Source: DATAOG01 sp963757395 (GTDB lineage Bacteria > Pseudomonadota > Alphaproteobacteria > Geminicoccales > Geminicoccaceae). From it: a stretch of 64,000 nucleotides of DNA. The stretch is from assembly GCA_963757395.1 (NCBI GenBank), contig CAVWRK010000012.1:186001-250000 (forward strand). The letters run 5' to 3'. The stretch's first letter is position 1, and each line of letters begins with the position of its first letter. Shown here one piece after another: positions 53,372 through 62,215 of this stretch. The position numbers and the translations under genes were made by a program. The notes below the pieces were generated by a model, which worked only from the letters and a program-made list of their open reading frames with translations, did not search any database and was not told the DNA's origin.

Positions 53372-54763
53372 ATGGCCCAGTGGACACCCGATCCGACCTT
53401 CTACCCATCGCCGCGCCTCGCGGGGCGCGCGCCGGCGGAGAAGCTCGCCTACGTCGCCGAGTTCGACCCCGAGCGCAAGAAGCCCGACCGGCTGGCGGTG
53501 GTCGACGTCGATCCGAAATCGTCGAGCTACGCCCAGATCGTCAACCGGATCGAGGTCGGCACGGCTGGCGACGAGCTGCACCACTTCGGCTGGAACGCCT
53601 GCAGCTCCTGCCTGTGCCCGAACGCGCCCCACCCCCACGTCGAGCGCCGCTATCTGGTGGTGCCGGGGCTGCGCTCGTCCAACATCCACATCCTGGACAC
53701 CAAGCCCGACCCCAGGGCGCCGAAGCTGGTCAAGACGGTCAAGGCCGCCGAGATCGCCGAGCGCACCGACTACTCGCGGCCGCACACGGTCCACTGCGGG
53801 CCGGATGGCATCTACGTCACGGCGCTGGGCAACGCCGCCGGCAAGGGCCCGGGCGGCGTCTTCCTGATGGACCACGAGAGCTTCGAGGTCCGCGGCCGCT
53901 GGGAGATCGACCGCGGCCCCCAGTATTTCGCCTACGACATGTGGTGGCACCTCGGCCACGACACCGTCGTGACCAGCGAATGGGGCACGCCCGACATGGT
54001 CGAGGGCGGCCTGATCCCGGAAAAGATCCTGGGCGCCCAATACGGCCGCCGGCTGCACTTTTGGGACCTGCACAAGCGCAAGCACCTGCAGGAGATCGAC
54101 TTCGGCGACAAATACCAGCTGGTGTTCGAGCTGCGCCCGGCCCACGACCCGACCAAGGCCTATGGCTTCGTCAACTGCGTCCTGTCGCTCGAGGACCTGT
54201 CGTCGTCGATCTGGACCTGGTACCGCGACGGCGACAAGTGGGCGGTCAAGAAGGTGATCACGATCCCGGCCGAGCCCGCCGATCCCGACCTGCTGCCGCC
54301 CGTGCTCAAGGGCTTCGGCGCGGTGGCGCCGCTGGTCACCGACATCGACCTCTCGGTCGACGACAAGTACCTCTACGTCTCCTGCTGGGGCACCGGCGAC
54401 TTCCACCAGTACGACGTCTCCGACCCGATGAGCCCGAAGCTCACCGGCAAGATCCGGCTCGGCGGCATCGTCTCCAAGGCCGGCCATCCCAAAGCCAACG
54501 GGCCCTTGAGCGGCGGCCCGCAGATGGTCGAGGTCAGCCGCGACGGCAAGCGGATCTACTTCACCAACTCGCTCTATGGCGCGATCGACCCACAGTTCTA
54601 CCCCGACGGCATCGAGGGCTGGATGGTGAAGGTCAACGCCAAGGACGGCGGCGGCATCGAGGTCGACAAGGACTTCTTCATCGACTGGCCGGCCGGCCAC
54701 CGCCCCCACCAGGTCCGGCTCCAGGGTGGCGACGCCTCCTCGGACAGCTACTGCTATCCTTGA
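53372..54763 (+). CDS. Selenium-binding protein 56 family (methanethiol oxidase-like)
   Basis: A 463-residue protein of the SBP56 family; some bacterial members are copper-dependent methanethiol oxidases that give formaldehyde, hydrogen sulfide and hydrogen peroxide. Seen are the family start PTFYPSPRLAGRAPAEKLAYVAEFDPE, the HHFGWNACSSCLC site with a CxxC-type pair, RPHTVHCGPDGIYVTALG, FAYDMWWHLGHDTVVTSEWGTPDM and WPAGHRPHQVRLQGGDASSDSYCYP. No signal peptide is visible. The gene stands alone and is followed by a strong hairpin. Confidence 0.93.
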   Translation: MAQWTPDPTFYPSPRLAGRAPAEKLAYVAEFDPERKKPDRLAVVDVDPKSSSYAQIVNRIEVGTAGDELHHFGWNACSSCLCPNAPHPHVERRYLVVPGLRSSNIHILDTKPDPRAPKLVKTVKAAEIAERTDYSRPHTVHCGPDGIYVTALGNAAGKGPGGVFLMDHESFEVRGRWEIDRGPQYFAYDMWWHLGHDTVVTSEWGTPDMVEGGLIPEKILGAQYGRRLHFWDLHKRKHLQEIDFGDKYQLVFELRPAHDPTKAYGFVNCVLSLEDLSSSIWTWYRDGDKWAVKKVITIPAEPADPDLLPPVLKGFGAVAPLVTDIDLSVDDKYLYVSCWGTGDFHQYDVSDPMSPKLTGKIRLGGIVSKAGHPKANGPLSGGPQMVEVSRDGKRIYFTNSLYGAIDPQFYPDGIEGWMVKVNAKDGGGIEVDKDFFIDWPAGHRPHQVRLQGGDASSDSYCYP

Positions 54764-54797
54764 GCCGCCACACCGCGGATCGACGACCTTTTCCCGG

Positions 54798-54824
54798 CCG
54801 GCCGGGCGCTGCCCGCCCGGCCGG
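54798..54824 (+). terminator. Hairpin after the selenium-binding protein gene
   Basis: An 11-bp perfect GC stem (CCGGCCGGGCG/CGCCCGGCCGG) with a 5-nt loop lies 34 bp after the stop codon. Only a weak T run follows, so it may be a terminator that works with Rho or in both directions. Confidence 0.6.
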
Positions 54825-54924
54825 TCTTGCGTCATCTCGCCGGGCGGGACGCTTCGCGATCGTCTCAGGCTCGCGCAACCTCGGAAGGCGGCGGCGCTTC
54901 GGACCCCACGCCCGGACGCCGCCC

Positions 54925-55260
54925 TTACTTGTCGCGGCTTGGATTCCGCATCCGGGCGTCCAGCACCAGGGCCGCCGTTTCGTCTCTGCATTTTTCGAAG
55001 CCGTCGTTCCAACCCTGGGCATACTGGCCATCGGCGGCGCCGTAGCGGGTCGTGTCCTTCCGGGCGTTGGCGAACAGGCCGCCCGCAGCCTCCTTGCCGC
55101 TGGCGCAGCCGTCGTCGTAACCTTCGGCGTAGGCGGGCGGCAAACCGCGCTCGATCATGGCCTCCTTGACCGAGCTGCAGGCGGCGAGGGCCAAGGTTGC
55201 GATCAGAGCGGCAAGCGCGCTCTGTAACTTGCTGGCGGGCCTTGGCGTGCGCCTCACCAC
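54925..55260 (-). CDS. Small lipoprotein, hypothetical
   Basis: A 111-residue exported lipoprotein. The signal peptide is KLQSALAALIATLALAAC with the lipobox LAAC. The mature part has repeated glycine-rich turns with cysteines: AYAEGYDDGCASGKEAAGG and YAQGWNDGFEKCRDE. The two Cys could form a disulfide in the periplasm. I do not know a function; similar small lipoproteins with a GYxDGCxSG pattern occur in alphaproteobacteria. The start is probably GTG 55260; the frame extends to 55359 but the extra residues precede the signal peptide. Confidence 0.65.
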   Translation of the reverse strand: MVRRTPRPASKLQSALAALIATLALAACSSVKEAMIERGLPPAYAEGYDDGCASGKEAAGGLFANARKDTTRYGAADGQYAQGWNDGFEKCRDETAALVLDARMRNPSRDK

Positions 55261-55288
55261 GTCGCAATCAGTCAGCTGGGTCTTCGGC

Positions 55289-55492
55289 CTACTCGACGCG
55301 CCGGCGAGGTCGGCTTGCCGCGGGCAGTCCTTTTCCAACGTCCTCCTCCCTTCGCGCAAGCACGGGCGGGCGCTTCATGAGCCGCACCGGCGGACTGTCG
55401 GGGAACCTCGCCATGAGCTCGAGTTCCTCGCCCATGGCTCCGACGTCGAACTCCGGGTCGAACCAGTCATGCAAGACCACTGCCCACGCCAT
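55289..55492 (-). pseudogene. HigB/RelE-like toxin remnant
   Basis: The first 25 or so codons (AWAVVLHDWFDPEFDVGAMGEELELMARF) look like the start of HigB/RelE-type toxins, which usually read VVxHDEFDPEFD and then continue with EQFGPxLGRPxVDTLKGS. Here the rest is missing and the frame runs on into unrelated residues before its stop. No antitoxin gene is present. I rate it as a decayed fragment; a true short protein cannot be excluded. Confidence 0.4.
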
Positions 55493-55558
55493 GCCGGAAT
55501 GTAGCCGCCCGACCATATGCTTTCGAGATCATAGTGCGGCAGCACCCTGGGACGGGTC

Positions 55559-56191
55559 GTGACGACCCCATGGTGGCCATGGCTGGCGCTGGCCGGGCTC
55601 GGGGCGTTCCACGGCATCAATCCGGCCATGGGCTGGCTGTTCGCGGTCGCCCTCGGGCTGCACCGCCACAGCCGCGCGGTCGTGCTGGAAGCACTGATCC
55701 CGATCGCGCTCGGCCATGCCCTCTCGATCGCGCTGGTGGCGCTCGCCGTGGTCGCCCTCGGCTTCGTGGTCGACCCTGGCGCCCTGCGCAAGCTCGCCGG
55801 CTGCCTGCTGGTCGGCTGGGCGCTCTGGCACCAGCTGTACGGCTCGCGGCACCGCGTCCGCTTCGGCATGCAGACCGGCATGCTCGGCCTTGCCGCCTGG
55901 TCGTTCCTGATGGCGAGCGCGCATGGTGCCGGGCTGATGCTGGTGCCGGTGCTGATCCCGCTCTGCCTCGCCGCCTCGCCGGCGCACGAGCTGACCGCGA
56001 GCGGCTCGCTCGAGGTCGCACTCGCCGCGGTCGCCGTGCACACGCTGGCGCTGCTGCTCGTGACCGGCGCAATCGCGGTCCTGGTCTACGGATGGCTCGG
56101 GGTCGCGGTCCTGCGCCGCGGCTGGATCAACCTCGACCTGCTGTGGACTGCGGCCCTGGTTGCGACCGGCCTGATCCTGTTCGTCATCTGA
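55559..56191 (+). CDS. Integral membrane protein, function unknown
   Basis: A 210-residue inner-membrane protein with six predicted helices. The first helix carries AFHGINPAMGWLFAVALGLHR, and later ones carry IPIALGHALSIALVALAV, AAWSFLMASAHGAGLMLVPVLIPL and the end LLWTAALVATGLILFVI. The histidines in helices 1, 3 and 5 recall metal transporters of the UreH/NiCoT type, but the signature is not complete and I cannot assign a substrate. It is convergent with a serine hydrolase gene 24 bp away. Confidence 0.6.
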   Translation: MTTPWWPWLALAGLGAFHGINPAMGWLFAVALGLHRHSRAVVLEALIPIALGHALSIALVALAVVALGFVVDPGALRKLAGCLLVGWALWHQLYGSRHRVRFGMQTGMLGLAAWSFLMASAHGAGLMLVPVLIPLCLAASPAHELTASGSLEVALAAVAVHTLALLLVTGAIAVLVYGWLGVAVLRRGWINLDLLWTAALVATGLILFVI

Positions 56192-56215
56192 CGCCCACAA
56201 ACCCTTGTCTCAAGC

Positions 56216-57385
56216 TCAGCCGAGCGCATCGTAGAGAGCGCGCTCGAAGCGGCCGTAGAGCTCCATGACCGCGGGATCGACGAACGGCAGGATCTGGGTC
56301 ATGAGCACGCCCGCGACTTTTCGGCGGCGATCGATCCAGTAGTAGGTGTTGCCGAGACCGGCCCAGGTCAGGCTGCCGGCCGCGCGCCCGCTCGGCGCAT
56401 CCGCGGTCGTGATCAGGAAGCCAAGCCCCCAGCGCTTGACCATGCCGGGGAAGAACTCGACATCGTTGGAACGCTCGGGCAGCGCGCTCTTCATGACGCC
56501 GACGGTCAGCGCGCCGATCTGGTTCGCCGCCATCAGGTCGACGGTCTCGGGACGGAGCAGCTCGGCACCATCGAAGCGACCGCGGCCCAGGATCATCCGG
56601 ACAAACCGGAGATAATCGCCGGCGGTCGAATGCAGACCGCCGCCGCCGCCGAAGAACTCCGGCGCCTCGGGCAGCGCGAACGCGACCGGGGCCAGGCTCC
56701 CGTCCGCCTGGCGCTGATGCATGGCGACCCGGCGCGCGCGCTGCTCCGGCCGCAGCACGTGGCCGGTCTCGGTCATCCCGAGCGGGACGAAGATCTGCTC
56801 CTGAAAATAGACATCGAGCGACCGGCCGCTCGCCGCCTCGACCGCGCGCCCCACCCAGTCGGTGTTGATGCCATAGTTCCAACGCTCGCCGGGGTCGAAC
56901 AGGAGCGGCGTGGCGAGGGCCGCGAGCAGACCGCTGCCGGTCGCCGGCAGGCCGGTATGCGCCATGTAGCGGCGGATCTCGGCGTTCCAGGTGTCGTAGC
57001 CGAAGCCCGCGGTGTGGGTCAGCAGGTGGCGAAGCGTGATCGGCCGCCGGGCTGGCCGGAGCCGCGGCGCGCCTGCGCCATCGAAGCCTTCCAGCACCAG
57101 GGGCGATGCGAGCCCGGGCAGGAGCTCGCCGAGCGGCTCGTCGAGCTGGAGGAGACCCCGCTCGACCAGTTGCATCGCGGCGACCGAGGTCACGGCCTTG
57201 GTCATCGAGGCGATCCAGAAGACCGTATCGAGGCTCATCGCCGGGCCCGTTCCGATCTCGCGCCGCCCGAACGCGCCCTCGTAGACCGTGCCCTGCGCAT
57301 CGGCCGCGGCGGCGACCACGCCGGGCACGTCGCCGGCATCGACCGCCTGCGCCAGCGTCCGATCGATCAGCGTGGTGTTGGTCAT
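56216..57385 (-). CDS. Serine hydrolase (class C beta-lactamase-related)
   Basis: A 389-residue serine hydrolase of the beta-lactamase/esterase EstB family. The nucleophile motif is IASMTKAV (Ser60, Lys63), the second is YGINTDW (YxN), and the third region is near WAGLGNTYYWID. No signal peptide is seen, so it is likely cytoplasmic and an esterase or amidase rather than a true lactamase. ATG 57385 is chosen over 57469 because the family starts at about MTNTTLIDRTLAQAVDAGDVPGVVAA. Confidence 0.88.
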   Translation of the reverse strand: MTNTTLIDRTLAQAVDAGDVPGVVAAAADAQGTVYEGAFGRREIGTGPAMSLDTVFWIASMTKAVTSVAAMQLVERGLLQLDEPLGELLPGLASPLVLEGFDGAGAPRLRPARRPITLRHLLTHTAGFGYDTWNAEIRRYMAHTGLPATGSGLLAALATPLLFDPGERWNYGINTDWVGRAVEAASGRSLDVYFQEQIFVPLGMTETGHVLRPEQRARRVAMHQRQADGSLAPVAFALPEAPEFFGGGGGLHSTAGDYLRFVRMILGRGRFDGAELLRPETVDLMAANQIGALTVGVMKSALPERSNDVEFFPGMVKRWGLGFLITTADAPSGRAAGSLTWAGLGNTYYWIDRRRKVAGVLMTQILPFVDPAVMELYGRFERALYDALG

Positions 57386-57561
57386 GAGGTCGTGCCCGCG
57401 CGCGTGAACCGTTGACCCGGAGACTATGGCGCGGCCCGGGAACCGGCAACCCGGAGCATCGGAGACCAAGAGAGTTGACGGCGGGCGGCGGGCGGGTGAG
57501 GCTTTGTTCCGGCCGGTCGCCCGCTCGCGAAGCGCGTGGCCGGCGGCAAGGGAGAGCGAGG

Positions 57562-58404
57562 ATGGACTGGCTGGCGGCCCACAAGATCCCGATCGGCAAG
57601 GGCGTCGAGGATCTGGTCAATCTTCTGATCGATCACGCCGGCTGGCTGTTCGACGCGATCTCGACCGGTCTCGGCTTCCTGATCGACGGCCTGATCGGGG
57701 TCATGCAGGCGGTGCCGCCGCTCGCCCTGGTCGCGCTGTTCGCGGCGCTCGCCTACTGGCTGCACCGCTCGCTCGGGCTGGTCGCGCTGGTCGTGATCTC
57801 CCTGCTCCTGATCATGAACCTCGGCTATTGGAACGAGACCATCGAGACGCTCGCCCTGGTCGTGTTCGCGACCGGCTTTTGCATGCTGATCGGCATCCCG
57901 ATCGGGATCGCCGCCGCCCACCGACCCTGGCTGTACACGACGCTCCGGCCGATCCTCGACATGATGCAGACGATCCCGACCTTCGTCTACCTGATCCCGA
58001 CCCTGATCCTGTTCGGGCTGGGCGCCGTGCCGGGCCTGATCTCGACCATCATCTTCGCGGTCCCGGCGCCGATCCGGCTCACCTACCTCGGCGTCGTCTC
58101 GGTGCCCAAGCCGCTGATCGAGGCCGGCGAGGCGTTCGGCGCGACCCGCTGGCAGCTGCTCTACAAGGTCGAGCTGCCGTATGCCACGCCGACCATCATG
58201 GCCGGCCTCACCCAGTGCATCATGCTGTCGCTCTCGATGGTCGTGATCGCGGCCCTGGTCGGCGCCGGCGGCCTCGGCAAGCCGGTCGTGCGCGCGCTGA
58301 ACTCGGTCAACATCGCCCAGGGCTTCGAGGCCGGCCTCGCGATCGTGCTGGTCGCGATCATGCTCGACCGGGTCTGCAAGCAGCGCGGCGGCACGGGAGG
58401 CTGA
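57562..58404 (+). CDS. Glycine betaine/proline-type ABC transporter permease
   Basis: A 280-residue permease of the ProW/OpuAB type with at least six helices after an N-terminal amphipathic stretch. Motifs are MIGIPIGIAAAHRPWLYTTLRPILDMMQTIPTFVYLIPTLILFG and the EAA-like loop GEAFGATRWQLLYKVELPYATPTIMAGLTQCIMLSLSMVVIAALVGAGGLG. ATG 57562 has GGAGAG upstream. The ATPase gene follows after 4 bp. No substrate-binding protein gene (proX) lies in this unit. Confidence 0.92.
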   Translation: MDWLAAHKIPIGKGVEDLVNLLIDHAGWLFDAISTGLGFLIDGLIGVMQAVPPLALVALFAALAYWLHRSLGLVALVVISLLLIMNLGYWNETIETLALVVFATGFCMLIGIPIGIAAAHRPWLYTTLRPILDMMQTIPTFVYLIPTLILFGLGAVPGLISTIIFAVPAPIRLTYLGVVSVPKPLIEAGEAFGATRWQLLYKVELPYATPTIMAGLTQCIMLSLSMVVIAALVGAGGLGKPVVRALNSVNIAQGFEAGLAIVLVAIMLDRVCKQRGGTGG

Positions 58405-58408
58405 GGCG

Positions 58409-59624
58409 ATGGCGTCCGAGACGGCGGCCAATCCCCGGATCGAGGTCGACTTCCGCCACGTCGACATCGTCTTCGGGCCGAAGCCCCAGCAGGCGCTCGA
58501 CGCTGCTCGACCAGGGCGCGGACCGCCAGGCGATCCTCGAGCAGACCGGCCACGTGATCGGCGTCGCCGATGCCACGATCGCGATCGAGCCGGGCGAGAT
58601 CTGCGTCCTGATGGGACTTTCCGGTTCGGGCAAGTCGACCCTGCTGCGCTGCATCAACGGCCTCAACAAGGCGACCCGGGGCGAGATCCTGGTCGACGAT
58701 GCCAATGGTCCGGTCGATGTCACCAAATGCGACCCGGCGACGCTCAGGCGCCTGCGCACCCAGCGGATCGCGATGGTCTTCCAGCAGTTCGCGCTGCTGC
58801 CCTGGCGGACGGTCGCCGAGAACGTCGGCTTCGGCCTGGAATTGCGCGGCATGGCGCGGGCCGAGCGCGAGCAGGTGGTCGACGCCAAGCTCAAGATGGT
58901 CAATCTCGAGCAGTGGCGGGACAAGTTCGCCCACGAGCTCTCGGGCGGCATGCAGCAAAGGGTCGGGCTCGCGCGCGCGTTCGCGACCGATGCCGACATC
59001 CTCTTGATGGACGAGCCGTTCTCGGCCCTCGACCCGCTGATCCGCAACCGCCTCCAGGACGAGCTTTTGGAACTTCAGCGGAGCCTCAAGAAGACCATCG
59101 TGTTCGTCAGCCACGACCTCGACGAGGCGATGAAGCTCGGCACCCACATCGCGATCATGGAGAGCGGCCGGATCGTGCAATATGGCGAGCCCGAGGACAT
59201 CGTCCTCAATCCGTCAAACAGTTACGTCGCCGACTTCGTTGCCCACATGAACCCGCTCAACGTGCTGCGCGGGGCCTCGCTGATGACCCCGGTGGCGGCG
59301 ATCGCGCGCCGCGGCGAGCAGGTCCTGCTCGATCGCAACCAGCGGGTGGTCATGACCCTGGCCGCCGAAGGCCGGCCCGGCTCGGTCACGATCACCGACA
59401 AGCCGGGTCGTCTGGTCGCCCTCGACGACGGCTTCGATCTCGCGAGCGTCGATCGCGACGTGGTGGTCACGGCCTCGCCCGACATCAAGCTGCGCACCGC
59501 CCTCGAGATCCGCCACAAGACCGGCAACCCGCTCGCCCTGGTCGCGGACGGCAAGCTGATCGGGGTGATCGGCGACGACGAGATCTACCGCGGCATCCTC
59601 CGCCAGACCGGCATCGCCGGCTGA
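58409..59624 (+). pseudogene. Glycine betaine/proline-type ABC transporter ATPase (frameshifted)
   Basis: An ATPase of the ProV/OpuAA type with CBS domains. The N-terminal part RIEVDFRHVDIVFGPKPQQAL breaks near 58500 and goes on one frame later as LLDQGADRQAILEQTGHVIGVADATIAI, then LSGSGKST (Walker A), MVFQQFALLPWRTVAENV, ELSGGMQQRVGLARAFA, ILLMDEPFSALDPLIR, SHDLDEA, and a C-terminal CBS pair (RLVALDDGFDLASVDRDVVVTASPDIKL). One inserted A explains the shift. It overlaps nothing and is followed after 11 bp by an ornithine cyclodeaminase homologue. Confidence 0.9.
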
Positions 59625-59635
59625 GGCAAGCACCG

Positions 59636-60586
59636 ATGATCGTCATCGGCAAGGAGCAGATCGACCGGGTGCTGAGCTGGCCCCTGCTGGTCGAGGCGCT
59701 CGATGCCGGGCACAAGCTCGGCCGCGGGCAATGCGCGGATCTGCTGCTGCAGGACGGCGACAACATCCTCCTGAACCGGGCCGCCTGGAAGCAGGGCTAC
59801 GGCATCGGCCTCAAGACCGTGACCGGTTTCTTCCACAATCCGAGCCGGACGCCGCCTTTGCCCTCGATCCAGGGCCTGTTCGTGCTGTTCGATCCTGCCG
59901 ACGGGCGCCCCCTTGCGGTCATCGACGGCGCCGCGATCACCGCCTGGAAGACGGCCGCCGATTCGGCGCTCGGCTCGCGCTACCTCTCCCGCCCCGAGGC
60001 CCGCCACCTGCTCGTGGTTGGCGCCGGCGGGATGGCGGGACCGCTGATCCAGGCCCATCTCTGCGTCCGACCCGGGATCGAGCGGGTCACCATCTGGAAC
60101 CGGACGCTCGCGCGTGCCGAGGCGCTCGCGGAGCAGCGGCGGGCGGACGGACTCAGGGTCGAGGTCGCCGCCGACCTCGCGGCCGCGGTCGGTGCCGCCG
60201 ACGTGATCAGCGTCGCGACCCGCAGTGAGATGCCGGTGATCCGGGGCGAGTGGCTCGCCCCTGGGACGCACCTCGATCTGGTCGGCGCGTTCACGCCCAC
60301 GATGCGCGAGGCGGACGACGCGGCGATCCGGCGCGGCCGGCTGTTCGTCGATGCCCGCGAGACCACACTTTCGCACATCGGCGAGCTGATGATCCCGATC
60401 GAGCGCGGCGTGATCGGTGAGGGCGACGTGATCGCCGACCTCTACGACCTCGCGGCCGGCTTCGCCTTCGAGCGCGCCGGCTCGGACATCACGATCTACA
60501 AGAACGGCGGCGGCGCGCATCTCGACTTGATGACCGCGGCGACGATCTACCGGGGCGTGGTCGGCGAGAGCGCCCTTGGCGGCTGA
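59636..60586 (+). CDS. Ornithine cyclodeaminase family protein
   Basis: A 316-residue NAD(P)-dependent enzyme. It has LKTVTGFFHNPSRTPPLPSIQGLFVLFDPADGRPLAVIDGAAITAWKTAADSALGSRYLSRPEA, LLVVGAGGMAGPLIQAHL (Rossmann loop) and TRSEMPVIRGEWLAPGTHLDLVGAFTPTMREAD, all typical. Members deaminate ornithine to proline or reduce imino acids such as pyrroline-2-carboxylate. It is fused in operon with a betaine/proline importer, so it may act on the imported amino acid. It ends 11 bp inside the following deacetylase gene. Confidence 0.87.
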   Translation: MIVIGKEQIDRVLSWPLLVEALDAGHKLGRGQCADLLLQDGDNILLNRAAWKQGYGIGLKTVTGFFHNPSRTPPLPSIQGLFVLFDPADGRPLAVIDGAAITAWKTAADSALGSRYLSRPEARHLLVVGAGGMAGPLIQAHLCVRPGIERVTIWNRTLARAEALAEQRRADGLRVEVAADLAAAVGAADVISVATRSEMPVIRGEWLAPGTHLDLVGAFTPTMREADDAAIRRGRLFVDARETTLSHIGELMIPIERGVIGEGDVIADLYDLAAGFAFERAGSDITIYKNGGGAHLDLMTAATIYRGVVGESALGG

Positions 60587-61363
60587 GCAGCTTGACGAGG
60601 ACGCGGCCTGGGCGGGGCTGACCGGGGAGCTGGATCGCTGGGCGGAAGCGGGCAGGGCGGCCACCCTCTGGTGGCGGGACGACGATGCCGCCCTGCTCAC
60701 GCCCGCGCTCGAGCGGCTGCTGGGTCTCGGCGCGCGAATCCGGCGTACCGCTCGCGCTGGCCGTCATCCCGGGCCAGATGTCCTCGGAACTCCCCGCCCG
60801 CCTCGCCGGCTCAGAAACCGTCTCGGTGCTGCAGCACGGCTGGCGCCACATCAATCACGCCGGCCCGGGCGAGGGCGCGCTGGGAGCTCGGCGATCACCG
60901 CCCGCCCGATCAGGTCGACGACGACCTCGTGTCGGGGCATCAGCGCCTCGCCGACGGCTTCGGCGCACGGTTCCTCCCGGTCCTGGTGCCGCCCTGGAAC
61001 CGGATCTCGGCCCGGGTGACGGCACGCCTGCCGGCGCTCGGCTTCCTCGGCCTTTCGACGTTTCGCGCGCGGATGTGCGAGCAGCCGGCGCCCGGTCTGG
61101 TGCAAGTGAACGCCCACTGCGACCCGATCAAGTGGAAGCAGGGCGGCCGGTTCGCCGGCACTGCGCCTGCGCTCGACGATCTGATCGGCCATCTCGCGAT
61201 GCGGCGCACGGGAGCCGCGGATCCGGCCGAGCCGACCGGCCTCGTGACCCATCATCAGGCCCTGGACCCGCCGGCCTGGGAGTTCGTCGCCGATCTGCTG
61301 CGCCGGACCAAGGCCCACCCGGCGGCGCGCTGGCTGCCCGCGCCGGAGGCGTTCCGGCCATGA
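60576..61363 (+). pseudogene. Polysaccharide deacetylase-like protein (two frameshifts)
   Basis: A NodB-related deacetylase-like protein of about 262 residues. Frame 1 holds TLWWRDDDAALLTPALERLLGL, with the metal-binding Asp pair, until about 60735; frame 2 continues SGVPLALAVIPGQMSSELPARL and ETVSVLQHGWRHINHA, with the His motif; from about 60875 frame 3 gives RWELGDHRPPDQVDDDLVSGHQRLADGF, PVLVPPWNRIS and LVTHHQALDPPAWEFVADLL. Both breaks fit single inserted bases. The start is likely TTG 60576, overlapping the cyclodeaminase gene by 11 bp. Substrate is unknown; the group acts on N-acetyl sugars or amides. Confidence 0.78.
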
Positions 61364-62215
61364 TCGAGCCGCGCCTCGCCGGGCCGGACGACCGGGACGC
61401 GGTCGCTGCCTTCCTGCACGAGCGGATGAGCAGCAGGATCAGCGCTCGAGCGCTGGCGCCGGCTGTTCGACTACGCCTGGCTCGAGGACAAGCCGGACTG
61501 CGGCGTCGTGGTCGTCGAGGATGGCGCCATCGCCGGCTATCTCGGGGTCATCCATGCCGAGCGGTCGATCGGCGGGCGGACCGTCCGGACCGCCAACCTC
61601 AGCTCCTGGTACATCGCGCGCTCGCTGCGCGGGCAGGGGATGGGGCTCGCGATGCTGCACCTTGCGACCCGCGATCCGAGCGTCACCTACACGACCTTCA
61701 GCAGCAACCCGCCGGCGCTTCGCCTGATGGCCAAGGTCGGCCTCGGTCTGCTCGACGAGCGCCGCTTTCTCTGGCGGCGGACCGGCCCTGCGGCCGCAAC
61801 CCGGGTGATCTCAGGCCTCGATGCGGTGTTGCCCGAGGTCCCGGAAAACGAGCGGCGAATCCTGGAGGATCATCGCGACCTGCCGGTCGAGCCCCATCTG
61901 CTGCGTGCGCCCGAGGGCGATTGCCTGGTGCTGCTCTCGGTCAAGAAAAAGGGCGCGGACATCGCCTACCACGAGGTCCTGCATCTCGGCCGGCCGGGCG
62001 CGCTGGCACCTCACGCCCAGGCCTTTGCCAACGCCGTGCTGGCGCCGGGGGCGAGCGTGCTCGCGATCGATCAGCGCTTTCTGGACGGCTTCGAGATCGC
62101 CGCCGAGACCGAGCCGATCAGCGTGCCGCGCCACTTCCGATCCCCGGACCTCGCGCGCCGCGAGGTCGATTTTCTATACTCCGAGATCCCGCTCCTCGAC
62201 CTCAAGCTTTACTAG
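61360..62215 (+). pseudogene. GNAT-type acetyltransferase (frameshifted)
   Basis: A GNAT-fold N-acyltransferase of about 284 residues. The first 29 codons (IEPRLAGPDDRDAVAAFLHERMSS) are followed by a shift near 61441, after which the frame reads LERWRRLFDYAWLEDKPDCGVVVVEDGAIAGYLGVIHAER and ANLSSWYIARSLRGQGMGLAMLHLA (the acetyl-CoA-binding RGxG loop), then FSSNPPALRLMAKVGL. A second half of about 130 residues ends DFLYSEIPLLDLKLY. It begins 4 bp inside the deacetylase stop (ATGA) and is the last gene of the betaine-transporter unit. A deacetylase and an acetyltransferase side by side suggest glycan modification. Confidence 0.78.
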
